NCBI GenBank assembly: GCA_900316015.1
Contig: ONBG01000003.1
Span: forward strand, 1-54,472
Length of the DNA stretch: 54,472 nucleotides
DNA from: an uncultured Prevotella sp.
Lineage (GTDB): Bacteria > Bacteroidota > Bacteroidia > Bacteroidales > Bacteroidaceae
Direction: 5' to 3'
Both the position numbers and the translations under genes were made by a program. Position 1 is the first letter of the stretch. Each line of letters begins with the position of its first letter. Shown one piece after another: positions 8,843 through 19,038 of this stretch. Below the pieces are notes generated by a model. The model did no database searches. It saw nothing but the letters and a program-made list of their open reading frames with translations, and was not told the DNA's origin.

Positions 8843-9793
8843 ATGAAAGCTTTAACTCAGACAGATTTCCATTTTGATGGACAGAAAAGTGTTTATCATG
8901 GTAAAGTACGTGATGTATACAACATCAACGACGACCTGATGGTCATGGTCGCAACCGACAGAATCTCTGCCTTCGACGTGGTCCTCCCTAAAGGTATTCC
9001 TTACAAGGGACAGGTCTTGAACCAGATCGCCGCGAAGTTCTTAGATGCAACAAGCGACATTTGTCCGAATTGGAAGTTGGCTACCCCAGACCCCATGGTC
9101 ACTGTTGGTCTGAAATGTGAAGGTTTCCGCGTTGAGATGATCATCCGCTCCATCCTGACCGGTTCCGCATGGCGCGCTTACAAGGAAGGTGAGCGTGAGC
9201 TTTGCGGCGTGAAGTTGCCTGAAGGAATGCGCGAGAACCAGCGCTTCCCGGAGCCTATCATCACCCCGACAACAAAGGCCGACGAAGGGCATGACATGAA
9301 TATCTCCCGCGAGGAGATCATCAAGCAGGGTATCGTCAGTGCCGAAGACTATGCCCTCATGGAAGACTATACCAGGAAGCTTTTCAAGCGTGGACAGGAG
9401 ATCGCTGCCCAGCGGGGCCTGATCCTCGTAGACACGAAATACGAGTTTGGCAAGCGTGACGGCAAGGTATACCTGATCGACGAGATCCACACGCCAGACT
9501 CCAGCCGCTATTTCTATGCAGATGGCTATGAGGAAAAATTCGAGAAGGGAGAGCCGCAGAAGCAACTGTCCAAGGAATTTGTCCGCCAATGGCTCATCGA
9601 GCACGACTTCATGAACCGCCCGGGCGACGTGATGCCAGAGATCACCGACGAATACGCCGAGAGCGTCAGCAATCGGTACATCGAGCTCTACGAGCATATT
9701 ACAGGCGAGAAGTTTGACAAGACCGCAGAGGAAGGTGACATCGCTGCCCGAATCGAAAGGAATGTAAGCAACTACCTGGCTTCCAGGAAATAA
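8843..9793 (+). CDS. purC: Phosphoribosylaminoimidazole-succinocarboxamide synthase
   Basis: SAICAR synthase: couples CAIR with aspartate using ATP in de novo purine synthesis. 316 residues, the longer form found in Bacteroidetes and fungi. Visible family motifs are YHGKVRDVY near the N-terminus, [10 protein letters not shown], the [12 protein letters not shown] segment and [13 protein letters not shown]. Placed 20 bases after phoH and 32 before menG; purM lies two genes further on. Whether phoH and purC share one transcript cannot be read directly, but I see no terminator between them. Confidence 0.96.
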   Translation: MKALTQTDFHFDGQKSVYHGKVRDVYNINDDLMVMVATDRISAFDVVLPKGIPYKGQVLNQIAAKFLDATSDICPNWKLATPDPMVTVGLKCEGFRVEMIIRSILTGSAWRAYKEGERELCGVKLPEGMRENQRFPEPIITPTTKADEGHDMNISREEIIKQGIVSAEDYALMEDYTRKLFKRGQEIAAQRGLILVDTKYEFGKRDGKVYLIDEIHTPDSSRYFYADGYEEKFEKGEPQKQLSKEFVRQWLIEHDFMNRPGDVMPEITDEYAESVSNRYIELYEHITGEKFDKTAEEGDIAARIERNVSNYLASRK

Positions 9794-9825
9794 GAAACCA
9801 ACCGTTGATCCCATCGTAACCGATT

Positions 9826-10560
9826 ATGTATCAGCAGGAAAAGATCAAGCCTTACGACGGACAAGGCGACAAGGGGAAACTGGTAGAGGCGATGTTCGAC
9901 AACATCGCTCCTACCTATGACACTTTGAACCACCGCCTGTCGTGGGACATCGATAAAGGTTGGAGGAAGCGTGCCATCCGGCAGCTCCTACCCTTCCATC
10001 CCCAGACCCTATTGGATGTGGCAACGGGGACAGGTGACTTCGCGATCCTTTCCGCCCGACTGCTGCATCCCCAAAAGTTAGTGGGAGCAGACATCTCGGA
10101 AGGGATGATGGGAATCGGACGAGAGAAAGTCAGGAAAGAAGGATTGGAAGGCGTGATCTCCTTCCAGAAAGAAGACTGCATGAAGATGACCTTCGATGAC
10201 AACACTTTCGATGCGGTCACGGCAGCCTTCGGCATCCGTAATTTCCAGGACCTCGACCAAGGACTGAAGGAAATATGCCGCGTCCTGAAGAAAGGCGGGC
10301 ACCTGAGCATCGTGGAGCTGACAGAACCTGTACGCTTCCCCATGCGACAGTTGTTCCGCATCTACTCGCATACCGTCCTGCCCCTCTATGGCAGGATGAT
10401 CTCCAAGGACAGAAGCGCATACCAGTACCTGACCGCTACCATTGAGGCCTTCCCACAAGGGGAGAAGATGATGGAAATCCTTGAGAAAGCAGGCTTCTCC
10501 AAGATGAGTTTTAAGCGACTCACATTCGGGATCTGCACCATGTACATGGCTGAGAAATGA
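9826..10560 (+). CDS. ubiE: Demethylmenaquinone methyltransferase
   Basis: Class I SAM-dependent methyltransferase making menaquinone from demethylmenaquinone. 244 residues. Motif I is [12 protein letters not shown], followed by [15 protein letters not shown] and the [16 protein letters not shown] region typical of UbiE/MenG; the [12 protein letters not shown] segment is also characteristic. Bacteroidetes respire with menaquinone, so the menG role is the relevant one (inference). Lies between purC and aroE in a closely spaced + strand series. Confidence 0.94.
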   Translation: MYQQEKIKPYDGQGDKGKLVEAMFDNIAPTYDTLNHRLSWDIDKGWRKRAIRQLLPFHPQTLLDVATGTGDFAILSARLLHPQKLVGADISEGMMGIGREKVRKEGLEGVISFQKEDCMKMTFDDNTFDAVTAAFGIRNFQDLDQGLKEICRVLKKGGHLSIVELTEPVRFPMRQLFRIYSHTVLPLYGRMISKDRSAYQYLTATIEAFPQGEKMMEILEKAGFSKMSFKRLTFGICTMYMAEK

Positions 10561-10588
10561 GAATCAGGCAAATATAATATATTGAACT

Positions 10589-11341
10589 ATGGACAAATAT
10601 GGATTAATCGGATACCCTTTGGGGCATTCATTTTCAATCAGCTACTTCAACGAGAAGTTCGCCAATGAAGGGATTGACGCAAAGTACATCAACTTTGATA
10701 TTCCCGACATCAAAGACCTGACTGAGATTCTCGACTCAAATCCTGAGTTAAAGGGACTGAATGTCACCATCCCTTACAAGCAACAGGTATTGGGATACCT
10801 CGACTACATCAGTCCTGAAGCCCGCTCCATCGGTGCAGTGAACGTGATCCGGGTGGTGCACAAGGGGAAGAAAGTCTTTCTCCGCGGCTACAACAGTGAT
10901 GTCATCGGATTCACCAAGAGTATTGAACCTTTACTTGAACCGAGTCACAAGAAAGCACTGATCTTAGGGACTGGAGGGGCATCTAAAGCCATTAACTATG
11001 GACTGAAGTCGTTAGGCTTAGAGACTTTGTTTGTCAGTCGTTACGAGCGTCCCAACACCATCCAGTATCAATCGATCACTCCGGAGATGGTGCATGAATA
11101 CCAGGTGATCGTCAATTGCACCCCAGTAGGCATGTATCCCCATGCCGACGAGTGCCCCGAGCTACCCTATGATGCCATGGATAGCCATAACCTGCTCTAC
11201 GACCTGATCTACAACCCCGACGAGACCTTGTTCATGAAGAAGGGGATCGAGCACGGTGCCACGGTCAAGAATGGCTTAGAGATGTTGCTGCTACAAGCAT
11301 TCGCCAGTTGGGAGTTTTGGAATGGAAAGGAGCAATCCTAA
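10589..11341 (+). CDS. aroE: Shikimate dehydrogenase
   Basis: NADPH-dependent reduction of 3-dehydroshikimate to shikimate in aromatic amino acid synthesis. 250 residues. The N-terminal shikimate-binding GYPLGHSFS motif and the NVTIPYKQ motif with the catalytic Lys are intact, as is the dinucleotide loop GTGGASKAI. The sequence ends EFWNGKEQS; the gene is somewhat shorter than the E. coli enzyme but typical for this phylum. The gap to the purM ATG is 35 bases. Confidence 0.95.
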   Translation: MDKYGLIGYPLGHSFSISYFNEKFANEGIDAKYINFDIPDIKDLTEILDSNPELKGLNVTIPYKQQVLGYLDYISPEARSIGAVNVIRVVHKGKKVFLRGYNSDVIGFTKSIEPLLEPSHKKALILGTGGASKAINYGLKSLGLETLFVSRYERPNTIQYQSITPEMVHEYQVIVNCTPVGMYPHADECPELPYDAMDSHNLLYDLIYNPDETLFMKKGIEHGATVKNGLEMLLLQAFASWEFWNGKEQS

Positions 11342-11376
11342 TCCCTTTTTATGATTTGTATTTTCATTTACGGAAG

Positions 11377-12540
11377 ATGAATAATAGATATATGATGCGC
11401 GGTGTCTCAGCCGCCAAAGAAGACGTGCACAACGCCATTAAGAATATAGACAAAGGTATTTTCCCACAGGCTTTCTGCAAGATTATCCCGGATGTCCTCG
11501 GAGGGGATCCGGAATACTGTAACATCATGCACGCAGACGGTGCAGGGACCAAGTCGTCATTAGCCTACATGTACTGGAAGGAAACGGGCGACCTAAGCGT
11601 GTGGAAAGGCATCGCGCAAGATGCTATTGTCATGAACACCGACGACCTGCTCTGCGTGGGAGCCGTGGACAATATCCTTGTGTCCAGTACGATCGGGAGA
11701 AACAAGATGCTTGTCCCTGGGGAAGTGATCTCTGCTATCATCAATGGAACGGACGAGCTGCTCGCCGACCTAAGGAAGATGGGCATCGGCATTTGGCCAA
11801 CAGGTGGAGAGACCGCAGACGTGGGCGACCTGGTCCGCACGATCATTGTCGACTCCACGGTCACCTGCCGCATGAAGCGCAAGGATGTCATCGACAATGC
11901 CCATATCCAACCGGGAGACGTGATTGTCGGACTATCCTCTACGGGACAAGCTACCTACGAGAACCGGTATAACGGCGGCATGGGAAGCAACGGGCTGACC
12001 AGCGCACGGCATGACGTGTTTGCCAAGTACCTCAAGGAGAAATACCCAGAGAGCTACGACCATGCCGTGCCAGAGGAACTGGTCTATTCAGGGAAATACA
12101 AGCTGACTGATCCCATCGAGGGCGCTCCGGTCAACGCAGGACAATTAGTACTCTCCCCCACCCGCACCTATGCCCCAGTGATCAAGAAGCTCTTGGATGA
12201 GCTGCGGCCAGAGATCCACGGGATGGTACACTGCACAGGTGGCGCACAGACCAAGGTACTGCATTTCGTGGGAGACAACTGCAGAGTAGTGAAGGACAAC
12301 ATGTTCCCCGTACCGCCTTTGTTCCGCGCCATCCACGACTGTAGTGGGACCGACTGGAAGGAAATGTACCAAGTCTTCAACATGGGACACCGCATGGAGA
12401 TCTATGTACGTCCGGAAATCGCAGAACAAGTGATTGCCATCAGCAAGTCCTTCAACATTGACGCACAGGTGGTAGGGCATATCGAGGAAGGCAAGCGTTC
12501 GCTGACCATCAGATCAGAATTTGGAGAATTCAACTATTAA
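11377..12540 (+). CDS. purM: Phosphoribosylformylglycinamidine cyclo-ligase
   Basis: AIR synthase; ATP-dependent ring closure of FGAM in purine synthesis. About 387 residues from the ATG at 11377 (MNNRYMMRGVSAAKEDVH). The frame stays open to 11308 inside the end of aroE, but that part reads nothing like the family and is rejected. Motifs seen include HADGAGTKSSLAY near the N-terminus, DDLLCVGA, GGETADVGDL and FNMGHRMEIY. The divergent Bacteroidetes form is longer than the about 345-residue E. coli protein. Confidence 0.93.
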   Translation: MNNRYMMRGVSAAKEDVHNAIKNIDKGIFPQAFCKIIPDVLGGDPEYCNIMHADGAGTKSSLAYMYWKETGDLSVWKGIAQDAIVMNTDDLLCVGAVDNILVSSTIGRNKMLVPGEVISAIINGTDELLADLRKMGIGIWPTGGETADVGDLVRTIIVDSTVTCRMKRKDVIDNAHIQPGDVIVGLSSTGQATYENRYNGGMGSNGLTSARHDVFAKYLKEKYPESYDHAVPEELVYSGKYKLTDPIEGAPVNAGQLVLSPTRTYAPVIKKLLDELRPEIHGMVHCTGGAQTKVLHFVGDNCRVVKDNMFPVPPLFRAIHDCSGTDWKEMYQVFNMGHRMEIYVRPEIAEQVIAISKSFNIDAQVVGHIEEGKRSLTIRSEFGEFNY

Positions 12541-12542
12541 TT

Positions 12543-13652
12543 ATGGCTGAAAATAACATATTAGAGAAATTAGACGGCCTGGAGAGCAGGTATGAGGAAG
12601 TGTCAACGCTGATCACCGACCCGGAGGTCATCGCCGACCAAGCCCGGTATGTCAAGCTCACCAAGGAATATAAGGACTTAGGCGACATCATGGATGCCCG
12701 CAAGCGATACGTAGCTTGCTTAGAAGGGATCAAGGAGGCGAAGGATATCCTTGTCAATGAGAACGACCCCGACATGAAGGAAATGGCACGTGAGGAACTG
12801 GCTGAGAACGAGGAACTCCAGCCGAAGTTAGAGGAGGAGATCAAGATCCTGCTCGTGCCCAAGGACCCAGAGGATGCCAAGAACGTCCAAATGGAAATCC
12901 GTGCCGGTGCCGGAGGCGACGAGGCCGCCCTCTTTGCGGGAGACCTGTTCAATATGTACAAGAAATATTGTGAGTCGAAAGGATGGTCATTGTCCGTGAC
13001 CAGCGAGTCGGACGGAGCCGTTGGTGGATTCAAGGAAATCGACTTCGCGGTCAGTGGGACTGATGTCTATGGTACCCTGAAATACGAGTCTGGTGTCCAT
13101 CGCGTCCAGCGAGTCCCCGCCACAGAAACCCAAGGCCGCATGCACACTTCTGCCGCCACAGTGGCTGTGTTGCCAGAGGCAGACAAGTTTGAAGTGCACA
13201 TCAATGAGGGCGACATTAAATGGGACACCTTTCGAAGCTCAGGTGCCGGTGGACAGAACGTCAACAAGGTCAGTTCAGGCGTGCGTCTTCGCTATCCTTG
13301 GAAGAACCCTTACACAAATGAGGTAGAGGAAATCCTCATCGAATGTACGGAGACACGCGACCAGCCGAAGAACAAGGAACGTGCATTGAGCAGGCTGTAC
13401 ACCTTCATCTACGACAAGGAACATACCAAGTATGTCAATGACATCGCATCCCGCAGGAAGAGCTTGGTCTCCACGGGCGACCGTTCTGCCAAGATCCGAA
13501 CCTATAACTTCCCGCAGGGACGGGTCACCGACCACCGTATCGGCTATACCACACACGATCTTCAGGGCTTCCTCAACGGCAACATCCAAGACATGATCGA
13601 TGCCCTGACCGTCGCTGAGAATGCTGAAAAGATGAAGGAATCAGAACTTTAG
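12543..13652 (+). CDS. prfA: Peptide chain release factor 1
   Basis: Terminates translation at UAA and UAG. 369 residues, full length. The stop-codon-reading tripeptide PAT is at 192-194 and the peptidyl-tRNA hydrolysis motif GGQ at 236-238 (SSGAGGQNVNK); the GAGGDEAALF segment is intact. PAT, rather than SPF, identifies RF1 and not RF2. Starts two bases after the purM stop, so the two are probably coupled. Confidence 0.97.
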   Translation: MAENNILEKLDGLESRYEEVSTLITDPEVIADQARYVKLTKEYKDLGDIMDARKRYVACLEGIKEAKDILVNENDPDMKEMAREELAENEELQPKLEEEIKILLVPKDPEDAKNVQMEIRAGAGGDEAALFAGDLFNMYKKYCESKGWSLSVTSESDGAVGGFKEIDFAVSGTDVYGTLKYESGVHRVQRVPATETQGRMHTSAATVAVLPEADKFEVHINEGDIKWDTFRSSGAGGQNVNKVSSGVRLRYPWKNPYTNEVEEILIECTETRDQPKNKERALSRLYTFIYDKEHTKYVNDIASRRKSLVSTGDRSAKIRTYNFPQGRVTDHRIGYTTHDLQGFLNGNIQDMIDALTVAENAEKMKESEL

Positions 13653-13676
13653 GGATCACATTAAAACGAAATTGAC

Positions 13677-14498
13677 ATGACAAGAGAAGAATTGACAAGT
13701 CAGATCTTCGCCAAGAAGAGCTTTCTCTGCGTTGGTCTTGACACGGACATACAGAAGGTACCGGCATCTTTGCTCAAGGAAGAGGACCCGATCTTCACTT
13801 TCAATAAGGCCATTATCGACGCCACTGCACCCTACTGCGTTGCCTACAAGCCCAACTTGGCTTTCTATGAGGCATTCGGCATCAAGGGAATGGTGGCTTT
13901 CGAGAAGACCATTCACTACCTGAAGGAAAAGTATCCCCAACATTTCATCATAGCTGATGCCAAGCGTGGGGACATCGGGAACACATCAGCGATGTATGCC
14001 CGCACGTTCTTCGAGGAATACGACTTGGATGCCTTGACCGTTGCTCCCTACATGGGTGAGGACAGTGTCAAGCCCTTCCTGGAGTACCCAGGCAAATGGG
14101 TGATCCTACTTGCCCTGACCAGCAACAAGGGATCGCACGACTTCCAGTTGACTGAAGACGCACAGGGCGAGCGCTTGTTTGAGAAAGTACTGAAGAAATC
14201 GCAGGAATGGGGAAGCACGGACAACATGATGTACGTCGTGGGTGCCACCCAAGGCGAGATGTTCAAAAAGATCCGTAAGTGCGCCCCACATCATTTCCTG
14301 TTAGTACCCGGAGTGGGCGCACAAGGCGGAAGCCTGCAGGAAGTTTGCAAATACGGCATGATTGCCGACTGTGGGTTGATCGTCAACAGCAGTCGTGGCA
14401 TCATCTATGCCAGCCATGAAGATGACTTCGCACAAGCTGCCGCACAAAAGGCAGAGGAACTGCAACGCCAGATGGCTGTGGAACTGGAGCGTTTATAA
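13677..14498 (+). CDS. pyrF: Orotidine 5'-phosphate decarboxylase
   Basis: Last step of UMP synthesis. 273 residues, the longer type-2 form of the family. The N-terminal CVGLDTD motif, the substrate Lys in [11 protein letters not shown], and the catalytic [12 protein letters not shown] motif are all intact; VPGVGAQGG near residue 210 is the phosphate loop. Lies 24 bases after prfA and 42 before the HD-domain gene. Confidence 0.96.
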   Translation: MTREELTSQIFAKKSFLCVGLDTDIQKVPASLLKEEDPIFTFNKAIIDATAPYCVAYKPNLAFYEAFGIKGMVAFEKTIHYLKEKYPQHFIIADAKRGDIGNTSAMYARTFFEEYDLDALTVAPYMGEDSVKPFLEYPGKWVILLALTSNKGSHDFQLTEDAQGERLFEKVLKKSQEWGSTDNMMYVVGATQGEMFKKIRKCAPHHFLLVPGVGAQGGSLQEVCKYGMIADCGLIVNSSRGIIYASHEDDFAQAAAQKAEELQRQMAVELERL

Positions 14499-14540
14499 TC
14501 CCCCAGCATCCATTCTTGCCGGCAATAGACAAAAGGACAC

Positions 14541-15761
14541 ATGAAGGATTCGAAAATCATTAACGATCCGGTATTCGGGTTCATCAAGATACCGGAGGGA
14601 CTGTTGCTCAACATCGTGAAGCATCCTTTGATGCAACGGTTGGGGCGCATCAGGCAGTTGGGACTGGCCTCTGTCGTCTATCCAGGCGCACAGCACACGA
14701 GGTTCCAACATTCCCTCGGTGCCTTTCACCTCATGAGCGAGGCAATCCTTTCCTTGCAGCAGAAAGGCATCTTCATCTTTGACAGCGAGGCAGAAGCCAT
14801 GCAGGCAGCCATCCTGATGCACGACATCGGGCATGGTCCTTTTTCCCATGTCTTAGAGAACACCCTCATCCACGGGATTACCCACGAGGAGATATCCTTG
14901 CTGATGATGGAACAGATCAACCGGGAGATGAACGGATCACTGAACCTCGCCATGAAGATTTTCAAGGACGAATACCCCAAAAGGTTCCTTCACCAACTCA
15001 TCAGCAGCCAGTTGGACATGGACCGTCTCGACTACCTAAGAAGAGACAGCTTTTTCACAGGTGTCACGGAAGGGAATATCGGGTCAGCACGCATCATCAA
15101 GATGCTGAATGTCGTGGATGACAACCTCGTCGTGGAATCCAAGGGCATCTATTCCATAGAGAACTACTTGACCTCCCGTCGTCTGATGTACTGGCAGGTA
15201 TACCTCCACAAGACAACGGTAGCCTACGAGAAAGTACTGGTCAACGTGCTCAACCGTGCCAAGATGTTAGCAAGACAAGGAAAGGAAATCTTTGCCACCC
15301 CACCCTTGCATTATTTCCTCTATCATGACACGGATGCATTTTCCTTCCATGAGAATCCGGAAGCCCTCCAAAACTATGAGCTGTTAGACGATAATGACAT
15401 ATGGAGCAGTGTCAAGGTGTGGATGGGGAATGAAGACAAGATCCTTTCTACTTTGGCCAGAGACCTGGTCGAGAGAAATATTTTCAAGGTAGAAGTCAGG
15501 GAAGAACCCATCAGAACGGAAGAGGTAGAAGAGATCCTTCAACGGCTTGCACGGCAATATCAGGTATCAACTGAAGACGCACGCTATCTGATGAGCGTGA
15601 ACACCATCCAAAAAGACATGTATGACGTTCATGATGACCATATCTCTATTCTTTACAAAGATGGGACCATCAAAGACATCGCAGAAGCCTCTGAACTCCT
15701 GAATGTATCCTTATTATCCAAAAAAATTCGCAAATATTACATCTGTTATCAACGTAAATGA
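14541..15761 (+). CDS. HD-domain phosphohydrolase, dNTPase/YwfO-like
   Basis: 406 residues. The metal-binding H..HD..D set is present: H52/H57 in QHTRFQHSLG, H94-D95 in MHDIGHGPFSH, and the later Asp in SQLDMDRLDYLRRDS. This arrangement, with the PGAQHTRFQHS sequence, is that of SAMHD1/dGTPase-like proteins. Known members hydrolyse dNTPs or related nucleotides; which substrate this one uses cannot be read from sequence. It precedes the lpx operon, with a new promoter between. Confidence 0.88.
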   Translation: MKDSKIINDPVFGFIKIPEGLLLNIVKHPLMQRLGRIRQLGLASVVYPGAQHTRFQHSLGAFHLMSEAILSLQQKGIFIFDSEAEAMQAAILMHDIGHGPFSHVLENTLIHGITHEEISLLMMEQINREMNGSLNLAMKIFKDEYPKRFLHQLISSQLDMDRLDYLRRDSFFTGVTEGNIGSARIIKMLNVVDDNLVVESKGIYSIENYLTSRRLMYWQVYLHKTTVAYEKVLVNVLNRAKMLARQGKEIFATPPLHYFLYHDTDAFSFHENPEALQNYELLDDNDIWSSVKVWMGNEDKILSTLARDLVERNIFKVEVREEPIRTEEVEEILQRLARQYQVSTEDARYLMSVNTIQKDMYDVHDDHISILYKDGTIKDIAEASELLNVSLLSKKIRKYYICYQRK

Positions 15762-15772
15762 ATATAATTTGC

Positions 15773-15780
15773 TATATTTG
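15773..15780 (+). promoter_or_regulatory. Likely -7 box of the lpx operon promoter
   Basis: TATATTTG fits TAnnTTTG and lies 30 bases before the lpxD ATG, in an AT-rich gap after the HD gene. The -33 region is not convincing. Confidence 0.5.
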
Positions 15781-15809
15781 CAAAATTAAATCAATCAGAT
15801 TGGTATAAA

Positions 15810-16844
15810 ATGGAGTTTACCGCGAAACAAATTGCCCAGTTCATTCAGGGCAGAGTAGAAGGTGACGAGAACGCCACCGTCCACACATTTGCTAAAATAG
15901 AAGAAGGGGTTCCGGGAGCCATCTCTTTCCTCTCGAACCCGAAATATACCCATTATATTTACAATACGGAGTCGAGTATTGTCCTCGTGGATGAGCGCGT
16001 GGAATTGGAGCATCCAGTCAAGGCAACATTGATCCGGGTAAAGGATGCCTATGAGAGCGTTGCCAAGTTGCTGCAACTCTATGAGTCGTCCAAGCCAAAG
16101 AAAACGGGTATTGATCCCTTAGCTTTCATCTCACCGTCTGCCCAGATCGGAAAGGACTGCTATATCGGTGCCTTTGCCTATATCGGTGACCATGTAGTGA
16201 TTGGGGAGGGCACTCAAGTCTATCCCCATACGACCATCTATGACGGAGCAAAGATTGGGAACGGCTGCCTGATCTACCCCAACGTCTCCATCTACCACGA
16301 TTGTCACATTGGCAACTATGTCACGATCCATTCCGGGGCTATCATCGGCGCTGACGGCTTCGGGTTTGCACCATCCCCAGAAGGCTATGACAAGATTCCG
16401 CAGATCGGCATCGTCACCATCGAGGATCACGTAGAGATTGGTGCCAATACTTGCATCGACCGTTCCACGATGGGCAGTACCTATATCCGCAAAGGAGTGA
16501 AATTAGATAATCTTATCCAGGTGGCCCACAATGTTGAGATCGGCGAGAATACCGTCATGGCAGCCCAAGGCGGCATCGCCGGGAGCACCAAGATCGGCTC
16601 ATGGTGCATGTTTGGCGGACAGGTAGGAACGGCTGGGCATATCAAGGTGGCTGATAAGACGCACGTGGGTGCACAAGCAGGCATCGCAGGAGCAGTCAGG
16701 AAGCCGGGTACCACCATCATTGGATCCCCCGCATGGGATGCCAAGGGATTCATGAAGTCGGCGGCGGTCTTCCGGCATTTAGACGAAATGTACAAAACCG
16801 TCAGCGAATTGAAAAAGGAAATAGAAATTCTTAAGCAGAAATAA
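15810..16844 (+). CDS. lpxD: UDP-3-O-(3-hydroxyacyl)glucosamine N-acyltransferase
   Basis: Third step of lipid A synthesis. 344 residues: an N-terminal uridine-binding domain (about 1-100, with [17 protein letters not shown]) and then a left-handed beta-helix of hexapeptide repeats (about 105-300; e.g. [14 protein letters not shown]). The catalytic His is expected in the QVAHNVEIG segment. A C-terminal helix ends the protein. It is the first gene of lpxD-lpxC/fabZ-lpxA, six bases before the next start. Confidence 0.95.
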   Translation: MEFTAKQIAQFIQGRVEGDENATVHTFAKIEEGVPGAISFLSNPKYTHYIYNTESSIVLVDERVELEHPVKATLIRVKDAYESVAKLLQLYESSKPKKTGIDPLAFISPSAQIGKDCYIGAFAYIGDHVVIGEGTQVYPHTTIYDGAKIGNGCLIYPNVSIYHDCHIGNYVTIHSGAIIGADGFGFAPSPEGYDKIPQIGIVTIEDHVEIGANTCIDRSTMGSTYIRKGVKLDNLIQVAHNVEIGENTVMAAQGGIAGSTKIGSWCMFGGQVGTAGHIKVADKTHVGAQAGIAGAVRKPGTTIIGSPAWDAKGFMKSAAVFRHLDEMYKTVSELKKEIEILKQK

Positions 16845-16850
16845 GCATAT

Positions 16851-18233
16851 ATGTCGAAGCAAAAGACTTTAAAAGGCAGTTTCTCTCTCTTTGGGAAGGG
16901 ATTGCATACAGGATTGAGCCTTACGGTTACGTTCAATCCGGCTCCAGAGAATACAGGATTAAGGATACAGCGCATCGATTTAGAAGACCAACCCATCATC
17001 ACTGCCATCGCCGAACATGTCGTCGAGACCCAGCGCGGTACGGTATTGGCAGAGAATGACGTCAGGGTATCAACTGTAGAACATGGAATGGCTGCGCTCT
17101 ATGCAATGGGGGTAGACAACTGCCTGATACAGGTGAATGGCCCGGAGTTCCCGATCTTGGACGGCTCCGCAGAAATGTACGTGCAGAAAATACAAGAGGT
17201 GGGACTCGTTGAGCAAAATGCCCAGAAAGACTATTATATCATCCGGCATAAGATTGAAGTGAAGGATGACACCGGTTCGTGCATCACCATCCTTCCTGAC
17301 GATGAATTCAGCCTGACCGCGATGTGCTCCTTCGACTCTAAATTCATCAACAGTCAGTTTGCCTCTTTGGACAAGATGGAAGACTTCCCCACTGAGATCG
17401 CTCCTGCTCGCACCTTTGTCTTTGTCCGCGATATCGAGCCTCTGTTACAAGCCAACCTGATCAAAGGTGGTGACTTGGACAATGCCATCGTCATTTATGA
17501 ACGGGAGACCTCACAGGAATTGCTGGACCAGTTGGCCGACCAGCTGAAAGTCCCACACATGGATGCCAAGAAATTAGGATATATCCAACATAAGCCATTG
17601 GTTTGGGAGAATGAATGCACCCGCCATAAGCTATTAGATATCATTGGGGATATGGCATTGATCGGCAAACCGATCAAGGGTCGTATCATTGCAACCCGAC
17701 CTGGGCACACCATTAACAATAAGTTCGCGCGCCTGATGCGAAGGGAGATCCGCAAGCATGCCGTACAGGCACCTGTCTATAATCCTAATGAGGAACCCAT
17801 CATGGACAATAACCGTATCCGTGAACTGCTTCCTCACCGCTATCCCATGCAATTAGTAGACAAAGTCATAGCCTTGGGCCCAACCAGTATCGTGGGAGTG
17901 AAAAACGTCACTGCCAATGAACCCTTTTTCCAAGGACACTTCCCACAAGAGCCCGTGATGCCAGGAGTACTCCAAATCGAGGCGATGTCACAATGTGGCG
18001 GATTGCTCGTCCTCAACCAATTGGAAGAACCGGAACGCTGGTCAACCTATTTCCTTGCTATCGATGGAGTGAAATTCAAGAGAAAGGTCGTCCCCGGTGA
18101 CACCCTACTCTTCCGAGTAGAACTGCTCCATCCCGTCCGCCATGGAATCAGTTCCATGAAAGGCTATATCTTCGTAGGTGATCAGGTAGTCTCTGAAGCC
18201 ACCTTCACAGCACAAATCGTAAAGAATAAGTAA
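16851..18233 (+). CDS. lpxC/fabZ: Fused UDP-3-O-acyl-GlcNAc deacetylase / 3-hydroxyacyl-ACP dehydratase
   Basis: One 460-residue frame carries two enzymes. Residues about 1-310 are LpxC, the zinc deacetylase that commits to lipid A; zinc and catalytic residues are in VEHGMAAL and ECTRHKLLDIIGDMALIG. Residues about 318-460 are FabZ, with LLPHRYPMQLVDKV and the active-site His and Glu in QGHFPQEPVMPGVLQIEAM. The fusion is characteristic of Bacteroidetes and links lipid A and fatty acid synthesis, two pathways that compete for 3-hydroxyacyl-ACP. No frameshift or stop at the join. Overlaps neither neighbour; lpxA starts four bases after the stop. Confidence 0.97.
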   Translation: MSKQKTLKGSFSLFGKGLHTGLSLTVTFNPAPENTGLRIQRIDLEDQPIITAIAEHVVETQRGTVLAENDVRVSTVEHGMAALYAMGVDNCLIQVNGPEFPILDGSAEMYVQKIQEVGLVEQNAQKDYYIIRHKIEVKDDTGSCITILPDDEFSLTAMCSFDSKFINSQFASLDKMEDFPTEIAPARTFVFVRDIEPLLQANLIKGGDLDNAIVIYERETSQELLDQLADQLKVPHMDAKKLGYIQHKPLVWENECTRHKLLDIIGDMALIGKPIKGRIIATRPGHTINNKFARLMRREIRKHAVQAPVYNPNEEPIMDNNRIRELLPHRYPMQLVDKVIALGPTSIVGVKNVTANEPFFQGHFPQEPVMPGVLQIEAMSQCGGLLVLNQLEEPERWSTYFLAIDGVKFKRKVVPGDTLLFRVELLHPVRHGISSMKGYIFVGDQVVSEATFTAQIVKNK

Positions 18234-18237
18234 GCGT

Positions 18238-19008
18238 ATGAATCAGATAAGTCCAATGGCTTTTGTCCATCCTGAGGCAAAGCTCGGAGATCATAACATC
18301 ATCGGTCCATTTTGCTATATCGACCGCAATACAGTCATGGGCGACAACAATGTCCTCCAGAACAGTGTTACCATTAATTACGGAGCACGCATTGGCAGCC
18401 ATAATGAATTCTTTCCGGGTGCCAGCATCGCGACAAAACCCCAGGACCTAAAATTCAAAGGGGAAGATACCATCTGTGAGATCGGGGATTACAATAGCAT
18501 CCGCGAGAATGTCACAATCAGCCGGGGCACGGCTTCCAAGGGGACAACCCAAGTGGGAAGCTACAATTTGCTGATGGAAAACATGCACATCGCGCACGAC
18601 TGCTTCTTTGGAAGCCACATGATCATCGGGAACTCCACCAAATTTGCAGGAGAGGTAACCGTTGATGACTACGCGATTATCAGTGCTACTGTTCTCTGCC
18701 ACCAATTCTGTCACGTGGGGGGCTATGTGATGATCCAGGGAGGAAGTCGCTTTAGCCAGGATATCCCACCCTATATCATTGCGGGAAAGGAACCGATCCG
18801 GTACGCTGGTGTCAACATCGTAGGTCTCCGGCGCCATGGGTTCAGCAATGAACTGATAGAATTGATCCATAACGCTTACCGACTGCTCTACTCAAAAGGA
18901 GTACTTGCAGAAGGCATTCAAGAGATCAAGAATAACTTACAGATTACCAAAGAGATACAATATATCATCGACTTTGTATCTTCGTCTAAGAGGGGCATCA
19001 TCAGATAA
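18238..19008 (+). CDS. lpxA: UDP-N-acetylglucosamine acyltransferase
   Basis: First step of lipid A synthesis. 256 residues: N-terminal left-handed beta-helix (hexapeptide repeats from about residue 5 to 190, e.g. LGDHNIIGPFCYID) and a C-terminal helical domain. The catalytic His is expected in MENMHIAHDCFFG; the GLRRHGFS segment is typical. Ends the lpx operon, its stop codon lying in the loop of a hairpin. Confidence 0.96.
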   Translation: MNQISPMAFVHPEAKLGDHNIIGPFCYIDRNTVMGDNNVLQNSVTINYGARIGSHNEFFPGASIATKPQDLKFKGEDTICEIGDYNSIRENVTISRGTASKGTTQVGSYNLLMENMHIAHDCFFGSHMIIGNSTKFAGEVTVDDYAIISATVLCHQFCHVGGYVMIQGGSRFSQDIPPYIIAGKEPIRYAGVNIVGLRRHGFSNELIELIHNAYRLLYSKGVLAEGIQEIKNNLQITKEIQYIIDFVSSSKRGIIR

Positions 19009-19016
19009 GATGCCCC
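18992..19016 (+). terminator. Hairpin at the lpxA end, weak terminator or attenuator
   Basis: GGGGCATC (18992-18999) and GATGCCCC (19009-19016) pair around a loop containing the lpxA stop codon. No T-run follows, so read-through into miaA is likely. Confidence 0.5.
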
Positions 19017-19038
19017 CTATCCTATTATACAAGATAAG

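Noticed and set aside
9041-9814. 257-codon minus-strand frame opposite purC
   Set aside because: Shadow of a conserved enzyme gene; the product has no recognisable domain and no promoter sits at its start.
11308-11376. Upstream extension of purM overlapping aroE
   Set aside because: The extra 23 residues do not resemble the family; the ATG at 11377 fits the N-terminus of known PurM.
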